Positions 49,199 to 57,960 are shown, counted from the first letter of the stretch. The stretch: 64,000 nucleotides of DNA from Microvirga pudoricolor (GCF_016892705.1 NZ_JAFEMB010000006.1:186001-250000), one strand, 5' to 3'. Notes: a model not told the origin generated them from the sequence alone. Made by a program: numbers and translations.

Positions 49199-49653
49199 GC
49201 GAGATGCTGATTCGACGGGCCATGGCCGAGGACCTCGAGGCGATCATTCGCCTCCACGAGGAGGACGAACTTGGCGCTCATGGGGATGTCTGGACGGCGC
49301 AGACCGCACCCGCCTACCGGGCGGCATTCGACGCCATCAGCCGGAGCGCCGACAATCTGCTTTTCGTGGCCGAAACGGACGGCCGCGTCGTCGGCACGTT
49401 CCAGATGACCCTCATTCCCAACCTGACCGGGCGCGGAGCGCTGCGGGTCAAGATCGAGAGCGTGAAGGTGTCGTCAGGCCTGCGCTCTCGGGGAATCGGC
49501 GCGGCCATGATGGCTCATGCGGAGAATGAGGCCCGCCAGCGCGGCGCTGCACTTCTGGAGCTCTCCTCCAACAAGACCCGCACGGCCGCTCATCGCTTCT
49601 ACGAACGCATCGGTTATGCGAAGAGCCACGAGGGCTTCAAGAAAAAGCTCTGA
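49195..49653 (+). CDS. GNAT-family N-acetyltransferase
   Basis: A 152-aa acetyltransferase. It starts IRRAMAEDLEAIIRLHEEDE after the first few residues, and the acetyl-CoA pyrophosphate loop is VSSGLRSRGIGAAMMAHAEN near residues 88-107 (R-x-x-G-I/G-A). The C-terminal LELSSNKTRTAAHRFYERIG is the alpha4/beta6 region. The GTG at 49195 overlaps the GST stop (GTGA); an ATG three codons later is possible. The substrate is unknown. Confidence 0.87.
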   Translation: MSEMLIRRAMAEDLEAIIRLHEEDELGAHGDVWTAQTAPAYRAAFDAISRSADNLLFVAETDGRVVGTFQMTLIPNLTGRGALRVKIESVKVSSGLRSRGIGAAMMAHAENEARQRGAALLELSSNKTRTAAHRFYERIGYAKSHEGFKKKL

Positions 49654-49724
49654 GGACGGCCGTGGGATCGAGCCACCGGCTCCATGGAGATGCCAGCGGG
49701 CGGGACCGCGACTTCGGGAGGGAT

Positions 49725-50096
49725 TCAGGCCTTCTTTTCGCCCTTGAGGCGCGTGTTGCAGGCGCTCCAGAATTTCGGCCACTTCATGCCGGGCTCCGCC
49801 TTGCCGGCTGCTTTCACGGTCTTCCACTCGGCACCGCAGGTCTTCTGGCGTTCGCGAAGAGCGGCCTGGGCAGCGGACATGTCCTTCGCGGGTTTGCCCA
49901 TCTCGGACTTACCCATTTCGGACTTACCCATTTCGGGCTTGGACATATCGGACTTGGACATATCAGATTTGGACATCTCTGCCTTGGCGTCCGGCTTCAT
50001 GTCCGGTTTGGCATCCTGGGCCATGGTCCCCGTTCCGAAGACGACGCCGGCGCTCAATCCGCCGGCCAACACAATGCGAAGAAAGAGTTTGGTCAT
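49725..50096 (-). CDS. Secreted protein with a Met/Lys pentapeptide repeat
   Basis: A 123-aa exported protein. A signal peptide (MTKLFLRIVLAGGLSAGVVF, cleavage probably after MAQ near residue 27) is followed by a low-complexity region of S-[DE]-M-[SG]-K units, about six in a row between residues 38 and 68. A C-terminal domain follows with RERQKTCGAEWKTVKAAGK and WPKFWSACN, holding two Cys. That domain resembles small rhizobial periplasmic proteins and loosely PsiF. The repeat unit is 15 bp in the DNA, so slippage could change its length in frame. No function is known. GGGA lies upstream of the ATG. Confidence 0.8.
   Translation of the reverse strand: MTKLFLRIVLAGGLSAGVVFGTGTMAQDAKPDMKPDAKAEMSKSDMSKSDMSKPEMGKSEMGKSEMGKPAKDMSAAQAALRERQKTCGAEWKTVKAAGKAEPGMKWPKFWSACNTRLKGEKKA
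49894..49983 (-). repeat. Tandem 15-bp repeat inside the secreted protein gene
   Basis: About six units of a 15-base word, TCGGACTTACCCATT and variants with GGACAT, are visible on the plus strand. They encode the S-[DE]-M-[SG]-K pentapeptides. Units differ at two or three bases, in two subgroups (MGK and MSK), suggesting two rounds of expansion. Confidence 0.8.
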
Positions 50097-50307
50097 CGAA
50101 ATTCCCGCAATCGACCGATGCGCTTTAAGGTTGCTTCAGAAGGCTAGCGCATCGCTCCAATCGATATAACAACATAATAACAATACATGCAAGCCATGCT
50201 CGAAACGAGGGTGATCTTTCCACCATCTTCCTTGCTCGGGCAGGGGCTTCGCCTCATCTTAGGCACGAGGCTTCCACCGAGGCCCGTCCCAAAGGAAGAG
50301 GAATGCC
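50097..50307. other. AT-richer divergent spacer
   Basis: This spacer lies between the divergent repeat-protein gene and a GST gene. It contains an AT-rich tract GATATAACAACATAATAAC around 50162-50180, which is unusual in this GC-rich region and could hold promoters for both genes. No convincing -35/-10 pair was found by eye. Confidence 0.4.
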
Positions 50308-51015
50308 ATGGCGGTCTCACCGCAACAGCCCATCGAACTGCATTACTGGCCGACCCCCAACGGTTGGAAGATTTCCATCATGCTCGAGGAATGCGGCCTG
50401 CCCTATTCGGTCGTTGCGGTGAATATCGGCAAGGGCGATCAGTTTTCGCCTGAGTTCCTGGCAATTTCTCCCAACAACAAGATGCCCGCCATCGTCGACC
50501 CCGACGGGCCCGGCGGGGAGCCGATCTCTGTCTTCGAATCCGGCGCGATTCTCCAGTATCTCGGCCGCAAGACGGGCCTGTTCTATCCGGCCGACGAGCG
50601 GGCGCGAGTGCAGGTCGACGAGTGGCTGTTCTGGCAGATGGCCGGTTTCGGTCCCATGCTGGGCCAGACCCACCACTTTCGCATCTATGCGCCCGAGAAG
50701 GTGCCTTATGCCATCGACCGTTACACCAACGAGACGAACCGGCTCTACGGCGTGCTGAACAAGCGCCTCGCCGACCGGGAATTCGTGGCGGGCGAGTATT
50801 CCATCGCCGACATGGCGATCCTCGGCTGGGCCAAGATGTGGGATCGGCAGGGCCAGGACATCGCGGAATTTCCGCACGTGAAGCGCTGGCTCGATACGCT
50901 CCTGGCCCGCCCGGCCGTCCAGCGGGGCCTCGCGGTCCATGCCGATCAGCGCAGCTCCAACGACCTGAAGGATCCGGCCGTCCAAGCGATCCTGTTCGGG
51001 CAGCGGGCGCGGTAA
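50308..51015 (+). CDS. Nu-class GST-like disulfide-bond oxidoreductase
   Basis: A 235-aa GST of the YfcG/YghU (Nu) type. The opening IELHYWPTPNGWKISIMLEE has the TPNG motif whose Thr and Asn bind glutathione in YfcG, followed by SPNNKMPAIVDPDGPGGEPI near residues 54-73 and FESGAILQYLG. Such proteins reduce disulfides of small molecules using glutathione. Length is normal for the group. GAAGAGGAATGCC lies upstream of the ATG, with a second ATG nearby. A palindromic repeat follows the gene. Confidence 0.9.
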   Translation: MAVSPQQPIELHYWPTPNGWKISIMLEECGLPYSVVAVNIGKGDQFSPEFLAISPNNKMPAIVDPDGPGGEPISVFESGAILQYLGRKTGLFYPADERARVQVDEWLFWQMAGFGPMLGQTHHFRIYAPEKVPYAIDRYTNETNRLYGVLNKRLADREFVAGEYSIADMAILGWAKMWDRQGQDIAEFPHVKRWLDTLLARPAVQRGLAVHADQRSSNDLKDPAVQAILFGQRAR

Positions 51016-51091
51016 CCTCCTCTGCCATGTAGGAGATGGCAGGGGAAGGGGAGAGCCTGTCAGGATGGAGCGAGGAGCCTCGACGTTCTTC

Positions 51092-51192
51092 CCTCCCCCT
51101 TGTGGGGAGGGCTAGGGTGGGGGTGAGGGCTCCGAACCGATGAAGGTTGGCGCTCACACCCCCACCTCCAACTCCTCCCCACAAGGGGGAGG
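51092..51192. repeat. Palindromic intergenic repeat, CCTCCCCC type
   Basis: Arms CCTCCCCCTTGTGGGGAGG (51092-51110) and its exact complement (51174-51192) enclose a second, looser pairing of GGTGGGGGTG with CACACCCCCACC. Each arm is also nearly palindromic in itself. It lies between the convergent ends of the GST and DUF1989 genes. Repeats of this wording are very common between genes in alphaproteobacteria. Confidence 0.85.
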
Positions 51193-51248
51193 AGGGCAAG
51201 CCGCGCAACTCGAGGCATGTTCATCACGCTCTTTCGCATGCGCGGACC

Positions 51249-52103
51249 TCACTCCACCCAATCGGGCTTCTCCAACCGCATGCCGTGCGCTCCCTTGTAG
51301 CGCTCGAAAGCCGGACGGGGCTGCTCCCAGCCCTTCAGGACGGCGTCGTCCAGCTTGTAGATCTCCACGCCCAGCGGACGGCAGACGTCGATGGGATCGC
51401 GGGCGTCAGGGCCCCAGAGCGGCACCGACAGGTCGCCGCCTGGGCACGTGGACAATGCGCAGAGAAGGTCGATTTCGGCGAAGAATTCCAGATAATCGCC
51501 GGTTTTCGCCGGGCAGTCGCGCATGAAATACTGGTCCTGGCCGTTCAGGCCAGTGCATTGGAAGACGTTGAGCACGTCATGCACGTCCATCTCGGTGAGA
51601 CCATGAGGCGCTACGGCCCGGGTCAGGTTCGAATGGCAGCAGAAATCGAAATCCTCGCCCGTCAGCATCTTGTTCACGTAAGGATCGCAGCGGGTGCCGA
51701 GGAGGTCGTGAACCCGGCCGCCGTATTCGTCGATTCCGTAGCCGGAGAGGCTGTCGTCTGTGATGGTCACCAGGGGGCGCAGATATGGCAGGTTCGACCA
51801 CAGACGGTCGAAGGTGGTCACGTGGGCGGCCTGCAATTGCCGGGTCCGCGAGGCCCAGAGCCTTTCGCGCGGGTTGTGCCGGTTCCAGATGTTGAGGTCG
51901 CCGACTTGGGGGCCCTCAATGGTGACGATGCGGAAGACGTGGCCGGCCGGAACGGTCCAGGACCGGCCCGTGCGGATCGGGATGGTGAAGGATTCCACGA
52001 GGGTTCGCGTGTCCGGCGCCTGGGTCACGCGCCGGTAGAACGCCTTGTCAACATCGAGCGCGGAGCCTTCCGTTGCTTGGTAGGCGGCGGGAAAATCGAG
52101 CAT
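51249..52103 (-). CDS. DUF1989 (urea carboxylase-associated) family protein
   Basis: A 284-aa protein of the DUF1989 family, often found with urea amidolyase or guanidine-degradation genes. Conserved features include GRSWTVPAGHVFRIVTIEGP near residues 46-65, GDLNIWNRHNPRERLWASRT near residues 68-87, and the Cys-containing blocks FDFCCHSNLTRA and NVFQCTGLN that may bind metal. The start MLDFPAAYQATEGS at 52103 has AGGAG just upstream (minus strand). No urea carboxylase gene is nearby, so its role here is open. Confidence 0.88.
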   Translation of the reverse strand: MLDFPAAYQATEGSALDVDKAFYRRVTQAPDTRTLVESFTIPIRTGRSWTVPAGHVFRIVTIEGPQVGDLNIWNRHNPRERLWASRTRQLQAAHVTTFDRLWSNLPYLRPLVTITDDSLSGYGIDEYGGRVHDLLGTRCDPYVNKMLTGEDFDFCCHSNLTRAVAPHGLTEMDVHDVLNVFQCTGLNGQDQYFMRDCPAKTGDYLEFFAEIDLLCALSTCPGGDLSVPLWGPDARDPIDVCRPLGVEIYKLDDAVLKGWEQPRPAFERYKGAHGMRLEKPDWVE

Positions 52104-52180
52104 ATGGGTCTCCTGGGCCGACGGGATGCCGCACAGGATGACCATGCTTCCCGGGTCAGGCCAAGGGGAGGGGGCCGCTC

Positions 52181-52585
52181 TCAGCTCGCTTTCGCCCAGG
52201 TCTGCGCGCGACAGATCAAACCGCCCAGGACGCAGCCGGAAAGTTCGAGCGCGTTGCCCTTTATTTTCATCTTGCCCGCATAGGTCTTGCCGTCCTTGTA
52301 ATTGTAAAGCGAGCCGTTCCAGCCGTCGGCGGTGGGCTGGATGTTGGAGATCATCTGGACCCCCACGAGGCTGCGATTGCGTAAGGAGGGATCAGGATTA
52401 TTGGCGTCCTTCGTCTCTCCCTTCACCGACACAATGGTGCCGCACCAGGCTGCGCCGCATCTGGCGATGCGGACCCGGGTCTCGCCGGTCTCGCTTACAT
52501 AGGTGCCGCTGGGATCGGCCGACTGCGCATGGGCGGCACCCGAGAGGGCAAGCAGCGCAAGGGCCGCCAGGCTTAAAACTTTCAT
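52181..52585 (-). CDS. DUF2147 periplasmic protein
   Basis: A 134-aa exported protein. The signal peptide MKVLSLAALALLALSGAAHA is probably cleaved after AHA-Q near residue 21. The mature part matches the DUF2147 pattern: DPSGTYVSETGETRVRIARC, a WCGTIVSVKG block and a C-terminal GNALELSGCVLGGLICRAQT segment. Four Cys suggest two disulfides. Function is unknown, although DUF2147 proteins are frequent in Rhizobiales periplasm. It lies 77 bases upstream of the DUF1989 gene on the same strand. Confidence 0.88.
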   Translation of the reverse strand: MKVLSLAALALLALSGAAHAQSADPSGTYVSETGETRVRIARCGAAWCGTIVSVKGETKDANNPDPSLRNRSLVGVQMISNIQPTADGWNGSLYNYKDGKTYAGKMKIKGNALELSGCVLGGLICRAQTWAKAS

Positions 52586-52689
52586 GGCTCACTCCCGAAG
52601 ACGGCCTTCGCTGGGCCGATGCAATAAGGTTAGGGGAGAGCCGGGCCGAATCCAACGGTCGATAAGCCGAATCTGTGGCCGAAAGGCCC

Positions 52690-52718
52690 TTGAGGGCGCA
52701 GGAAGCCGCCGCTATAAG
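52690..52718 (+). promoter_or_regulatory. Putative promoter of ndk
   Basis: TTGAGG (52690-52695, with a preceding C to give CTTGAG), 17 bases, then TATAAG (52713-52718), about 45 bases upstream of the ndk start. This is the clearest sigma70-type spacing in the second half of the window. Confidence 0.6.
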
Positions 52719-52761
52719 CGCCCCACTTTCCAGATTTCTCCAGTCAATGAGTGGATGACCC

Positions 52762-53184
52762 ATGGCCATCGAGCGCACCTTTTCCATCATCAAGCCCGAC
52801 GCGACCGAGCGTAACCTGACGGGCTCCATCAATGCCGTCATCGAGAAGGCAGGCCTGCGCATCGTGGCGCAGAAGCGCATCCTGATGAGCCGCCGCGAGG
52901 CCGAGACCTTCTACGCGGTCCACAAGGAGCGTCCGTTTTTCGGTGAGCTCGTCGAGTTCATGACCTCGGGTCCGGTGGTCGTGCAGGTGCTCGAGGGTGA
53001 GAATGCCGTGTCCCGCTACCGCGAGGTCATGGGCGCCACCAATCCGGAGAGCGCCGCCGAGGGTACGATCCGCAAGCTCTTCGCCAAGTCCATCGGCGAG
53101 AACTCGGCCCACGGCTCCGACAGCCAGGACAACGCCAAGATCGAGATCGCCCAGTTCTTCTCGGGCAACGAGATCGTCGGGTAA
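52762..53184 (+). CDS. ndk: Nucleoside diphosphate kinase
   Basis: The 140-aa kinase passes phosphate from ATP to nucleoside diphosphates through a phosphohistidine. The phosphorylated residue is His117 in NSAHGSDS, the family signature; [20 protein letters not shown] opens the protein (4-23). Length and sequence are ordinary. No strong Shine-Dalgarno sequence is visible before the ATG (GGATGACCC). A palindromic repeat and a terminator follow. Confidence 0.97.
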   Translation: MAIERTFSIIKPDATERNLTGSINAVIEKAGLRIVAQKRILMSRREAETFYAVHKERPFFGELVEFMTSGPVVVQVLEGENAVSRYREVMGATNPESAAEGTIRKLFAKSIGENSAHGSDSQDNAKIEIAQFFSGNEIVG

Positions 53185-53209
53185 GTACGGTCACGAAATA
53201 CTCCACGGC

Positions 53210-53327
53210 CCTCATCCTGAGGGAATTGCACAGCAATTCGTCTCGAAGGATGAGTCCAGCGGAGTGTTTCCTGCGCCACCTGGAGCCCTCCTTCGAGACG
53301 CTCGCTTCGCGGGCCCTCAGGATGAGG
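53210..53327. repeat. Palindromic intergenic repeat, CCTCATCCTGAGG type
   Basis: CCTCATCCTGAGGG (53210-53223) is the exact complement of CCCTCAGGATGAGG (53314-53327). Inside, GTCTCGAAGGA (53240-53250) pairs with TCCTTCGAGAC (53289-53299). The whole element of 118 bases would form a long cruciform or RNA hairpin. REP-like elements of this wording are scattered through many Rhizobiales genomes. Confidence 0.85.
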
Positions 53328-53356
53328 TTTAGTGATCTCGAAATCCGACGCTTCAT

Positions 53357-53380
53357 AAGGCCGCCTCCGGGCGGCCTTTT
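53357..53380 (+). terminator. Rho-independent terminator downstream of ndk
   Basis: AAGGCCGCC (53357-53365) pairs with GGCGGCCTT (53370-53378) around TCCG and runs into TTTTCCTTT. It lies after the palindromic repeat, 170 bases past the ndk stop and only 20 bases before the next gene. Confidence 0.85.
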
Positions 53381-53401
53381 CCTTTCCGTTTCGCCCCTTC
53401 T

Positions 53402-55534
53402 ATGATGCCGCCCATGAATCAAGCGCCCCCCATCGAACGCCGCCCGTCCGTCTGCCCGCACGACTGCCCGTCCGCCTGCTCGCTGGACGTGGAGGTCGTC
53501 GAGGGCCGCAGCATCGGGCGGGTCCATGGGGCCAAGTCCAACCTCTACACGGCTGGCGTCATTTGCGCGAAGGTCGCGCGCTATGCGGAGCGGATCCACC
53601 ATCCCGACCGTTTGCTCCACCCCTTGAAGCGGACCGGTCCAAAGGGGTCGGGCCAGTTCGAGCGCGTCAGTTGGGACGAAGCTCTCGACCTCGTGGCCCA
53701 AAAATTCCTGGAGGCGGAGCGGGATTTCGGCACCCCATCCGTCTGGCCCTATTATTATGCCGGAACCATGGGCCTCGTGATGCGCGACGGCATCAACCGC
53801 CTGCGACACGTTAAGAAATACTCCGGCCAATATTCCACCATCTGCACCACCATGGCCTGGACGGGCTACATCGCCGGTACCGGAAAGCTCGCCGGGCCCG
53901 ATCCGCGCGAGATGGCGAAGTCCGATTGCGTGGTGATCTGGGGCACGAACCCGGTCCACACCCAGGTCAACGTGATGACCCACGCCATGAAGGCCCGCAA
54001 GGAGCGCGGCGCCAAGATCGTGGCGGTGGACATCTACATGAACCCGACCATGAAGCAGGCCGACATGGCCCTGCTCCTGAAGCCGGGCACCGATGGAGCC
54101 TTGGCCTGCGCGGTCATGCACGTGCTCTTCCGCGACGGCCATGCGGATCGGGATTATCTGGAGCGCTACACCGATCACCCGGCCGAGCTGGAAGAGCACC
54201 TGAAAAGCCGCGATCCGGCCTGGGCGTCCGCCATCACGGGGCTGTCGGTCGAGGAGATCGAGGCCTTCGCGCGGCTCGTGGGCGAGCGCAAGCGCACCTT
54301 CTTCCGCCTCGGCTACGGCTTCGGCCGCCAGCGCAACGGGGCGGTGAACATGCATGCGGCGGCCAGCATCGCGGCGGTGACGGGCGCCTGGCAATACGAG
54401 GGCGGCGGCGCCTTCCACAACAACGGGGCGATCTATCACTGGAACAAGGCGCTGATCGAAGGCCATGACGCCATCGATCCTGCCGTCCGCCGCCTCGACC
54501 AGTCGCAGATCGGCCGGGTTCTCACGGGGGATGCCGAGGCCCTACGGCATGGCCCGCCGGTCAAGGCCCTGCTGATCCAAAACACCAACCCGGTCTCCGT
54601 CGCGCCGGAGCAGGAGCTGGTCAAGCGGGGCTTCGCCCGCGAGGACCTGTTCGTGTGCGTGCACGAGCAGTTCATGACCGAGACGGCCCTGATGGCCGAT
54701 GTCGTCCTGCCCGCCACCATGTTCATGGAGCACGATGATTTCTACCAGGGTGGCGGCCACCAGTACTTTCAGCTCGGCTCCAAGCTGGTGGACGCGCCCG
54801 GCGAATGCCGCTCCAACCACGAGGTGATCCGGGGTCTGGCCTCCCGCCTCGGCGCGGAGCATCGCGGCTTTGCGATGGAGCCCCGCGAGATCATCGACTG
54901 GACGCTTCAGAACTCGGGCTGGGGCAGCATCGAGGAGCTGGAAGCGCAGCTTCACATCGATGCCCAGCCGGACTTCCGGCAGGCCCATTACCTCGACGGC
55001 TTCGCTTATCCGGACGGCAAGTTTCGCTTCAAGCCCGACTGGTTGAAAGTGCCGTCCGCCAATGACGGCCCGATGGGTCCCTGGGCCGAGATCCCTGCCT
55101 TGCCGGACCACTGGGGCGTGATCGAAAACGCCACGGAGGCTCACCCCTTCCGCCTCGCCACGAGCCCGGCGCGAAGTTTCCTCAACTCGACCTTCACCGA
55201 AACGCCGGGCTCCAGGGAGAAGGAGGGCCGTCCCTCCGTGATGATCCACCCAGAGGACGCGGCGCGCCTCGGCATCGGCGAGGGGGACTGGACCCGCCTC
55301 AGGAACGACCGTGGCGATGTCTATCTGCGGGCGCAGCTCTACGAGGGCGTGCGCCGGGGGGTGCTGATCGCGGAATCGATCTGGCCCAACGCGGCTCATC
55401 CGTTTGGGCGTGGCATCAACACCCTCACGGGTGCGGACGCCGTCGCGCCCTATGGCGGAGCCGCCTTCCACGACAACCGGGTCGCCATCGAGCGGGTCGA
55501 GCCGGGGGCCGAGGGGTTATTGTCTAACTTTTAA
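53402..55534 (+). CDS. Molybdopterin-dependent oxidoreductase, cytoplasmic
   Basis: A 710-aa member of the molybdopterin oxidoreductase (DMSO reductase) superfamily. Near the N-terminus, Cys18, Cys22, Cys26 and Cys55 (C-x3-C-x3-C-x28-C) form a [4Fe-4S] site. The Mo/W-bis-PGD domain (about 60-480) and a C-terminal molydopterin dinucleotide-binding domain (about 595-700, SFLNSTFTETPGS region) follow. There is no twin-Arg signal, so it acts in the cytoplasm. No partner subunit gene adjoins it, which suggests a single-subunit enzyme or a distant partner. I cannot name the substrate; formate, nitrate or sulfoxide are all possible for this fold. ATGs at 53402, 53405 and 53414 are alternative starts. 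Confidence 0.88.
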   Translation: MMPPMNQAPPIERRPSVCPHDCPSACSLDVEVVEGRSIGRVHGAKSNLYTAGVICAKVARYAERIHHPDRLLHPLKRTGPKGSGQFERVSWDEALDLVAQKFLEAERDFGTPSVWPYYYAGTMGLVMRDGINRLRHVKKYSGQYSTICTTMAWTGYIAGTGKLAGPDPREMAKSDCVVIWGTNPVHTQVNVMTHAMKARKERGAKIVAVDIYMNPTMKQADMALLLKPGTDGALACAVMHVLFRDGHADRDYLERYTDHPAELEEHLKSRDPAWASAITGLSVEEIEAFARLVGERKRTFFRLGYGFGRQRNGAVNMHAAASIAAVTGAWQYEGGGAFHNNGAIYHWNKALIEGHDAIDPAVRRLDQSQIGRVLTGDAEALRHGPPVKALLIQNTNPVSVAPEQELVKRGFAREDLFVCVHEQFMTETALMADVVLPATMFMEHDDFYQGGGHQYFQLGSKLVDAPGECRSNHEVIRGLASRLGAEHRGFAMEPREIIDWTLQNSGWGSIEELEAQLHIDAQPDFRQAHYLDGFAYPDGKFRFKPDWLKVPSANDGPMGPWAEIPALPDHWGVIENATEAHPFRLATSPARSFLNSTFTETPGSREKEGRPSVMIHPEDAARLGIGEGDWTRLRNDRGDVYLRAQLYEGVRRGVLIAESIWPNAAHPFGRGINTLTGADAVAPYGGAAFHDNRVAIERVEPGAEGLLSNF

Positions 55535-55628
55535 GCCTAACGGCAAACACGTCTTGACCCCTGCCGGGGATGCCTATCCTTAACGCTCGACCGAGTACGG
55601 TTTTGCTCGTTTTCCGAAGGACTTCCCC

Positions 55629-55991
55629 ATGATCTCCGTCATTCGCGCGGCGCTGGCCGCCGCAGCCTTGACCGCTTCCGTTTCCGCCGCCTTGGCGTCG
55701 GCCTCCACCACGCCGACCAATTATCAACCGGATCCGGCGCTGAAGACGGAAACCATGAGCCAGCTTACCGCCCGCGTGCGCAATGCCTGCGGCGTCACCC
55801 AGGCCAAGCTCCAGAATGCGTCGGAATCGTCCGTCAGGCGCCCCTGCGAATGCTATGCGGGCCGCACCATGCGCTCCCTCAGCCCCGAGGAAGTCCAGGC
55901 CTACCGCGACACCGGCGTCTTCAACGACACCGCCCGTGCCAAGGCCGTGGCGGCGCTGGATGCCTGCCAGCTCGCGCGCCCGGCGATGTAG
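55629..55991 (+). CDS. Small secreted protein with four Cys
   Basis: A 120-aa exported protein. The signal peptide MISVIRAALAAAALTASVSA is probably cleaved after ALASA near residues 20-25. The mature part carries Cys in NACGV, RPCECY and DACQL (four in all), which suggests two disulfides. No family is recognised with certainty. A promoter-like TTGACC (55554-55559) and TATCCT (55575-55580) with 15-base spacing lies upstream. The ribosome-binding site is AAGGAC. Confidence 0.75.
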   Translation: MISVIRAALAAAALTASVSAALASASTTPTNYQPDPALKTETMSQLTARVRNACGVTQAKLQNASESSVRRPCECYAGRTMRSLSPEEVQAYRDTGVFNDTARAKAVAALDACQLARPAM

Positions 55992-56032
55992 GGATCCAAC
56001 ATCAGGAACGCCGCAGTCAATCGGGATCGTTA

Positions 56033-56683
56033 TCACGCGGGCGGGGACAACAGTGCCCCGCCGGCATCCCAGCCTTCCCGGAACACGACGCGGCCATCCT
56101 CTAGCCAGGCGTCTCCCGCGCAGATCATCCGCAGGGCCGCCGGATAGAGTCGGTGTTCCTGCACGATGATCCGGGCCGCGAGGCTCTCCTCCGTGTCGCC
56201 CGGCACCACCGGCACAGCGGCCTGGGCCACGATCGGTCCGGCGTCCAACTCCGGCACGACGAAATGCACCGTGCAGCCATGGACCCGCACGCCTTCCTCC
56301 AGGGCCCGGCGATGGGTGTGGATGCCCCGGAAGAGGGGAAGGAGGGAAGGGTGGATGTTGATCATCCGGCCCTGCCAGCGTTCCACGAAACCGTCGGTCA
56401 GAACGCGCATGAAGCCCGCAAGGCAGACGAACGCGATGGCGTGCTCCCGCAAGACCGCATCGAGCGCGGCGTCGAAGCTCTCCCGGTCCGGATGGCTCTT
56501 GTGGTCCACGCTGGCGGTGGCGATTCCGGCCTCCCGGGCGACCTCCAGGCCGGCGGCGTCGGGCCGGTTGGCGAGCACAAGGGCGATTTCGGCGGGGAAA
56601 TCGGGCGAACGAGCCGCCTCGATGAGCGCGCCCATATTGGAGCCGCGCCCCGAGATCAGAATGGCGACGCGGCGGCGGGACAT
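56033..56683 (-). CDS. purN: Phosphoribosylglycinamide formyltransferase
   Basis: The 216-aa enzyme transfers formyl from 10-formyltetrahydrofolate to GAR in purine synthesis. Catalytic Asn109 and His111 in INIHPSLLPLFRG and Asp147 in ELDAGPIV match E. coli Asn106, His108 and Asp144. The GRGSNM phosphate loop is near residues 12-17. It is translationally coupled to purM: its ATG overlaps the purM stop by one base (TGATG on the minus strand). Confidence 0.97.
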   Translation of the reverse strand: MSRRRVAILISGRGSNMGALIEAARSPDFPAEIALVLANRPDAAGLEVAREAGIATASVDHKSHPDRESFDAALDAVLREHAIAFVCLAGFMRVLTDGFVERWQGRMINIHPSLLPLFRGIHTHRRALEEGVRVHGCTVHFVVPELDAGPIVAQAAVPVVPGDTEESLAARIIVQEHRLYPAALRMICAGDAWLEDGRVVFREGWDAGGALLSPPA

Positions 56684-57750
56684 CAGACGGACAGGCGACC
56701 CGTGGTCTGAACGCGCTCACCGCCCGAATGGGCCACCACCTCGCCGATGCGCACGGGATTCTCGCCGGCCTCCCGGAGGGCGGCTGTCACGGCGTCCGCC
56801 TTCTCGGCCTCCGCGAAAACGATCATGCCGATGCCGCAATTGAAAGTGCGCAGCATCTCGGATTCGATCACGCCGCCGGTCTGGGCGAGCCAGCCGAAGA
56901 TGGGCGGGACCGGGATGGAATCGAGGTCGAGACGCACGCCGATGCTGTCATCCAGCACGCGGGGGATATTGTCGGGGAAACCGCCGCCCGTGATGTGGCA
57001 CAGGGCGTTGATGCCGCCCGTGGCCTTGAGGGCGGCGAGCAAGGGCTTCACGTAGATGCGGGTCGGCTCCAGCAGAGCCTCGCCGAGGGTCTTGCCCTCC
57101 GCGAAGGGCGCGGGAGCGTCCCAGCCGAGGCCCGAGACCTGCACGATCTTGCGCACCAGCGAGAAGCCGTTGGAATGGACGCCCGAGGAGGGCAGACCGA
57201 TCAAGACGTCTCCGGCCAGGACAGGCTTCGGTAGCAGGGTGCCACGCTCGGCGGCGCCCACCGCGAAACCGGCCAGGTCGTAGTCGTTCTCGGCATAAAG
57301 GCCCGGCATTTCGGCCGTCTCGCCGCCGATGAGCGCGCAGCCAGCCCGGCGGCAGCCCTCGGCGATGCCCTTCACGATGTCCACACCCACCTGCGGGGTC
57401 AGCTTGCCGGTGGCAAAATAGTCGAGGAAGAGCAGGGGCTCGGCACCCTGCACGATGATGTCGTTCACGCACATGGCCACGAGGTCGATGCCGATCGTGT
57501 CGTGAATATTCGTGTCGATGGCGATCTTCACCTTGGTGCCGACGCCGTCATTGGCCGCGACCAGGATCGGGTCCGTGAAACCCGCCGCCTTGAGGTCGAA
57601 CAGCCCGCCGAAGCCCCCGATTTCCGAATCCGCGCCGGGCCGCCGGGTGGCGCGCACCAGGGGCTTGATCTGGTCCACCATGGCATTGCCGGCATCGATG
57701 TCGACGCCCGCTTCGGCATAGGTCAGGCCGTTCGGCTTGCTCTCGGTCAT
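56683..57750 (-). CDS. purM: Phosphoribosylformylglycinamidine cyclo-ligase
   Basis: AIR synthetase (355 aa) closes the imidazole ring in purine synthesis using ATP. It starts [20 protein letters not shown], typical for the family, and contains [20 protein letters not shown] near residues 86-105 and [15 protein letters not shown] near residues 137-151. GGTGAG five bases upstream supports the ATG at 57750 over one five codons earlier. The frame is open far upstream but that part is not homologous. purM and purN form a two-gene operon here. Confidence 0.97.
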   Translation of the reverse strand: MTESKPNGLTYAEAGVDIDAGNAMVDQIKPLVRATRRPGADSEIGGFGGLFDLKAAGFTDPILVAANDGVGTKVKIAIDTNIHDTIGIDLVAMCVNDIIVQGAEPLLFLDYFATGKLTPQVGVDIVKGIAEGCRRAGCALIGGETAEMPGLYAENDYDLAGFAVGAAERGTLLPKPVLAGDVLIGLPSSGVHSNGFSLVRKIVQVSGLGWDAPAPFAEGKTLGEALLEPTRIYVKPLLAALKATGGINALCHITGGGFPDNIPRVLDDSIGVRLDLDSIPVPPIFGWLAQTGGVIESEMLRTFNCGIGMIVFAEAEKADAVTAALREAGENPVRIGEVVAHSGGERVQTTGRLSV

Positions 57751-57960
57751 TGGCTCACCCCGCATTGCTGCGGCAGTAAGGCGAGAGGGGGCGAGAGGCA
57801 AGGGGCTTGTGGCGAAAGGGGCGGGGTTCGGCGGCCCTTGGGCCGTCAGCAAAGGAGCGGCCGGCGGGACGTTCGGGGCGGCTGGACGCGGCCGCTCGGG
57901 CATGGAAAACCGGACGTGCCGACATTGAACTTGCGGCCGCGCCCCTCCATCATGGAGCGG

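Noticed and set aside
49894..49983. CRISPR array
   Set aside because: The 15-bp units are contiguous, with no spacers, and lie in frame within a coding region.
51092..51192. Insertion-sequence terminal repeats
   Set aside because: The arms are only about 60 bases apart, with no transposase gene between them.
57502..57960. N-terminal extension of the phosphatidyltransferase frame
   Set aside because: The open frame overlaps purM on the other strand and lacks homology; the enzyme begins at the hydrophobic [10 protein letters not shown] segment.
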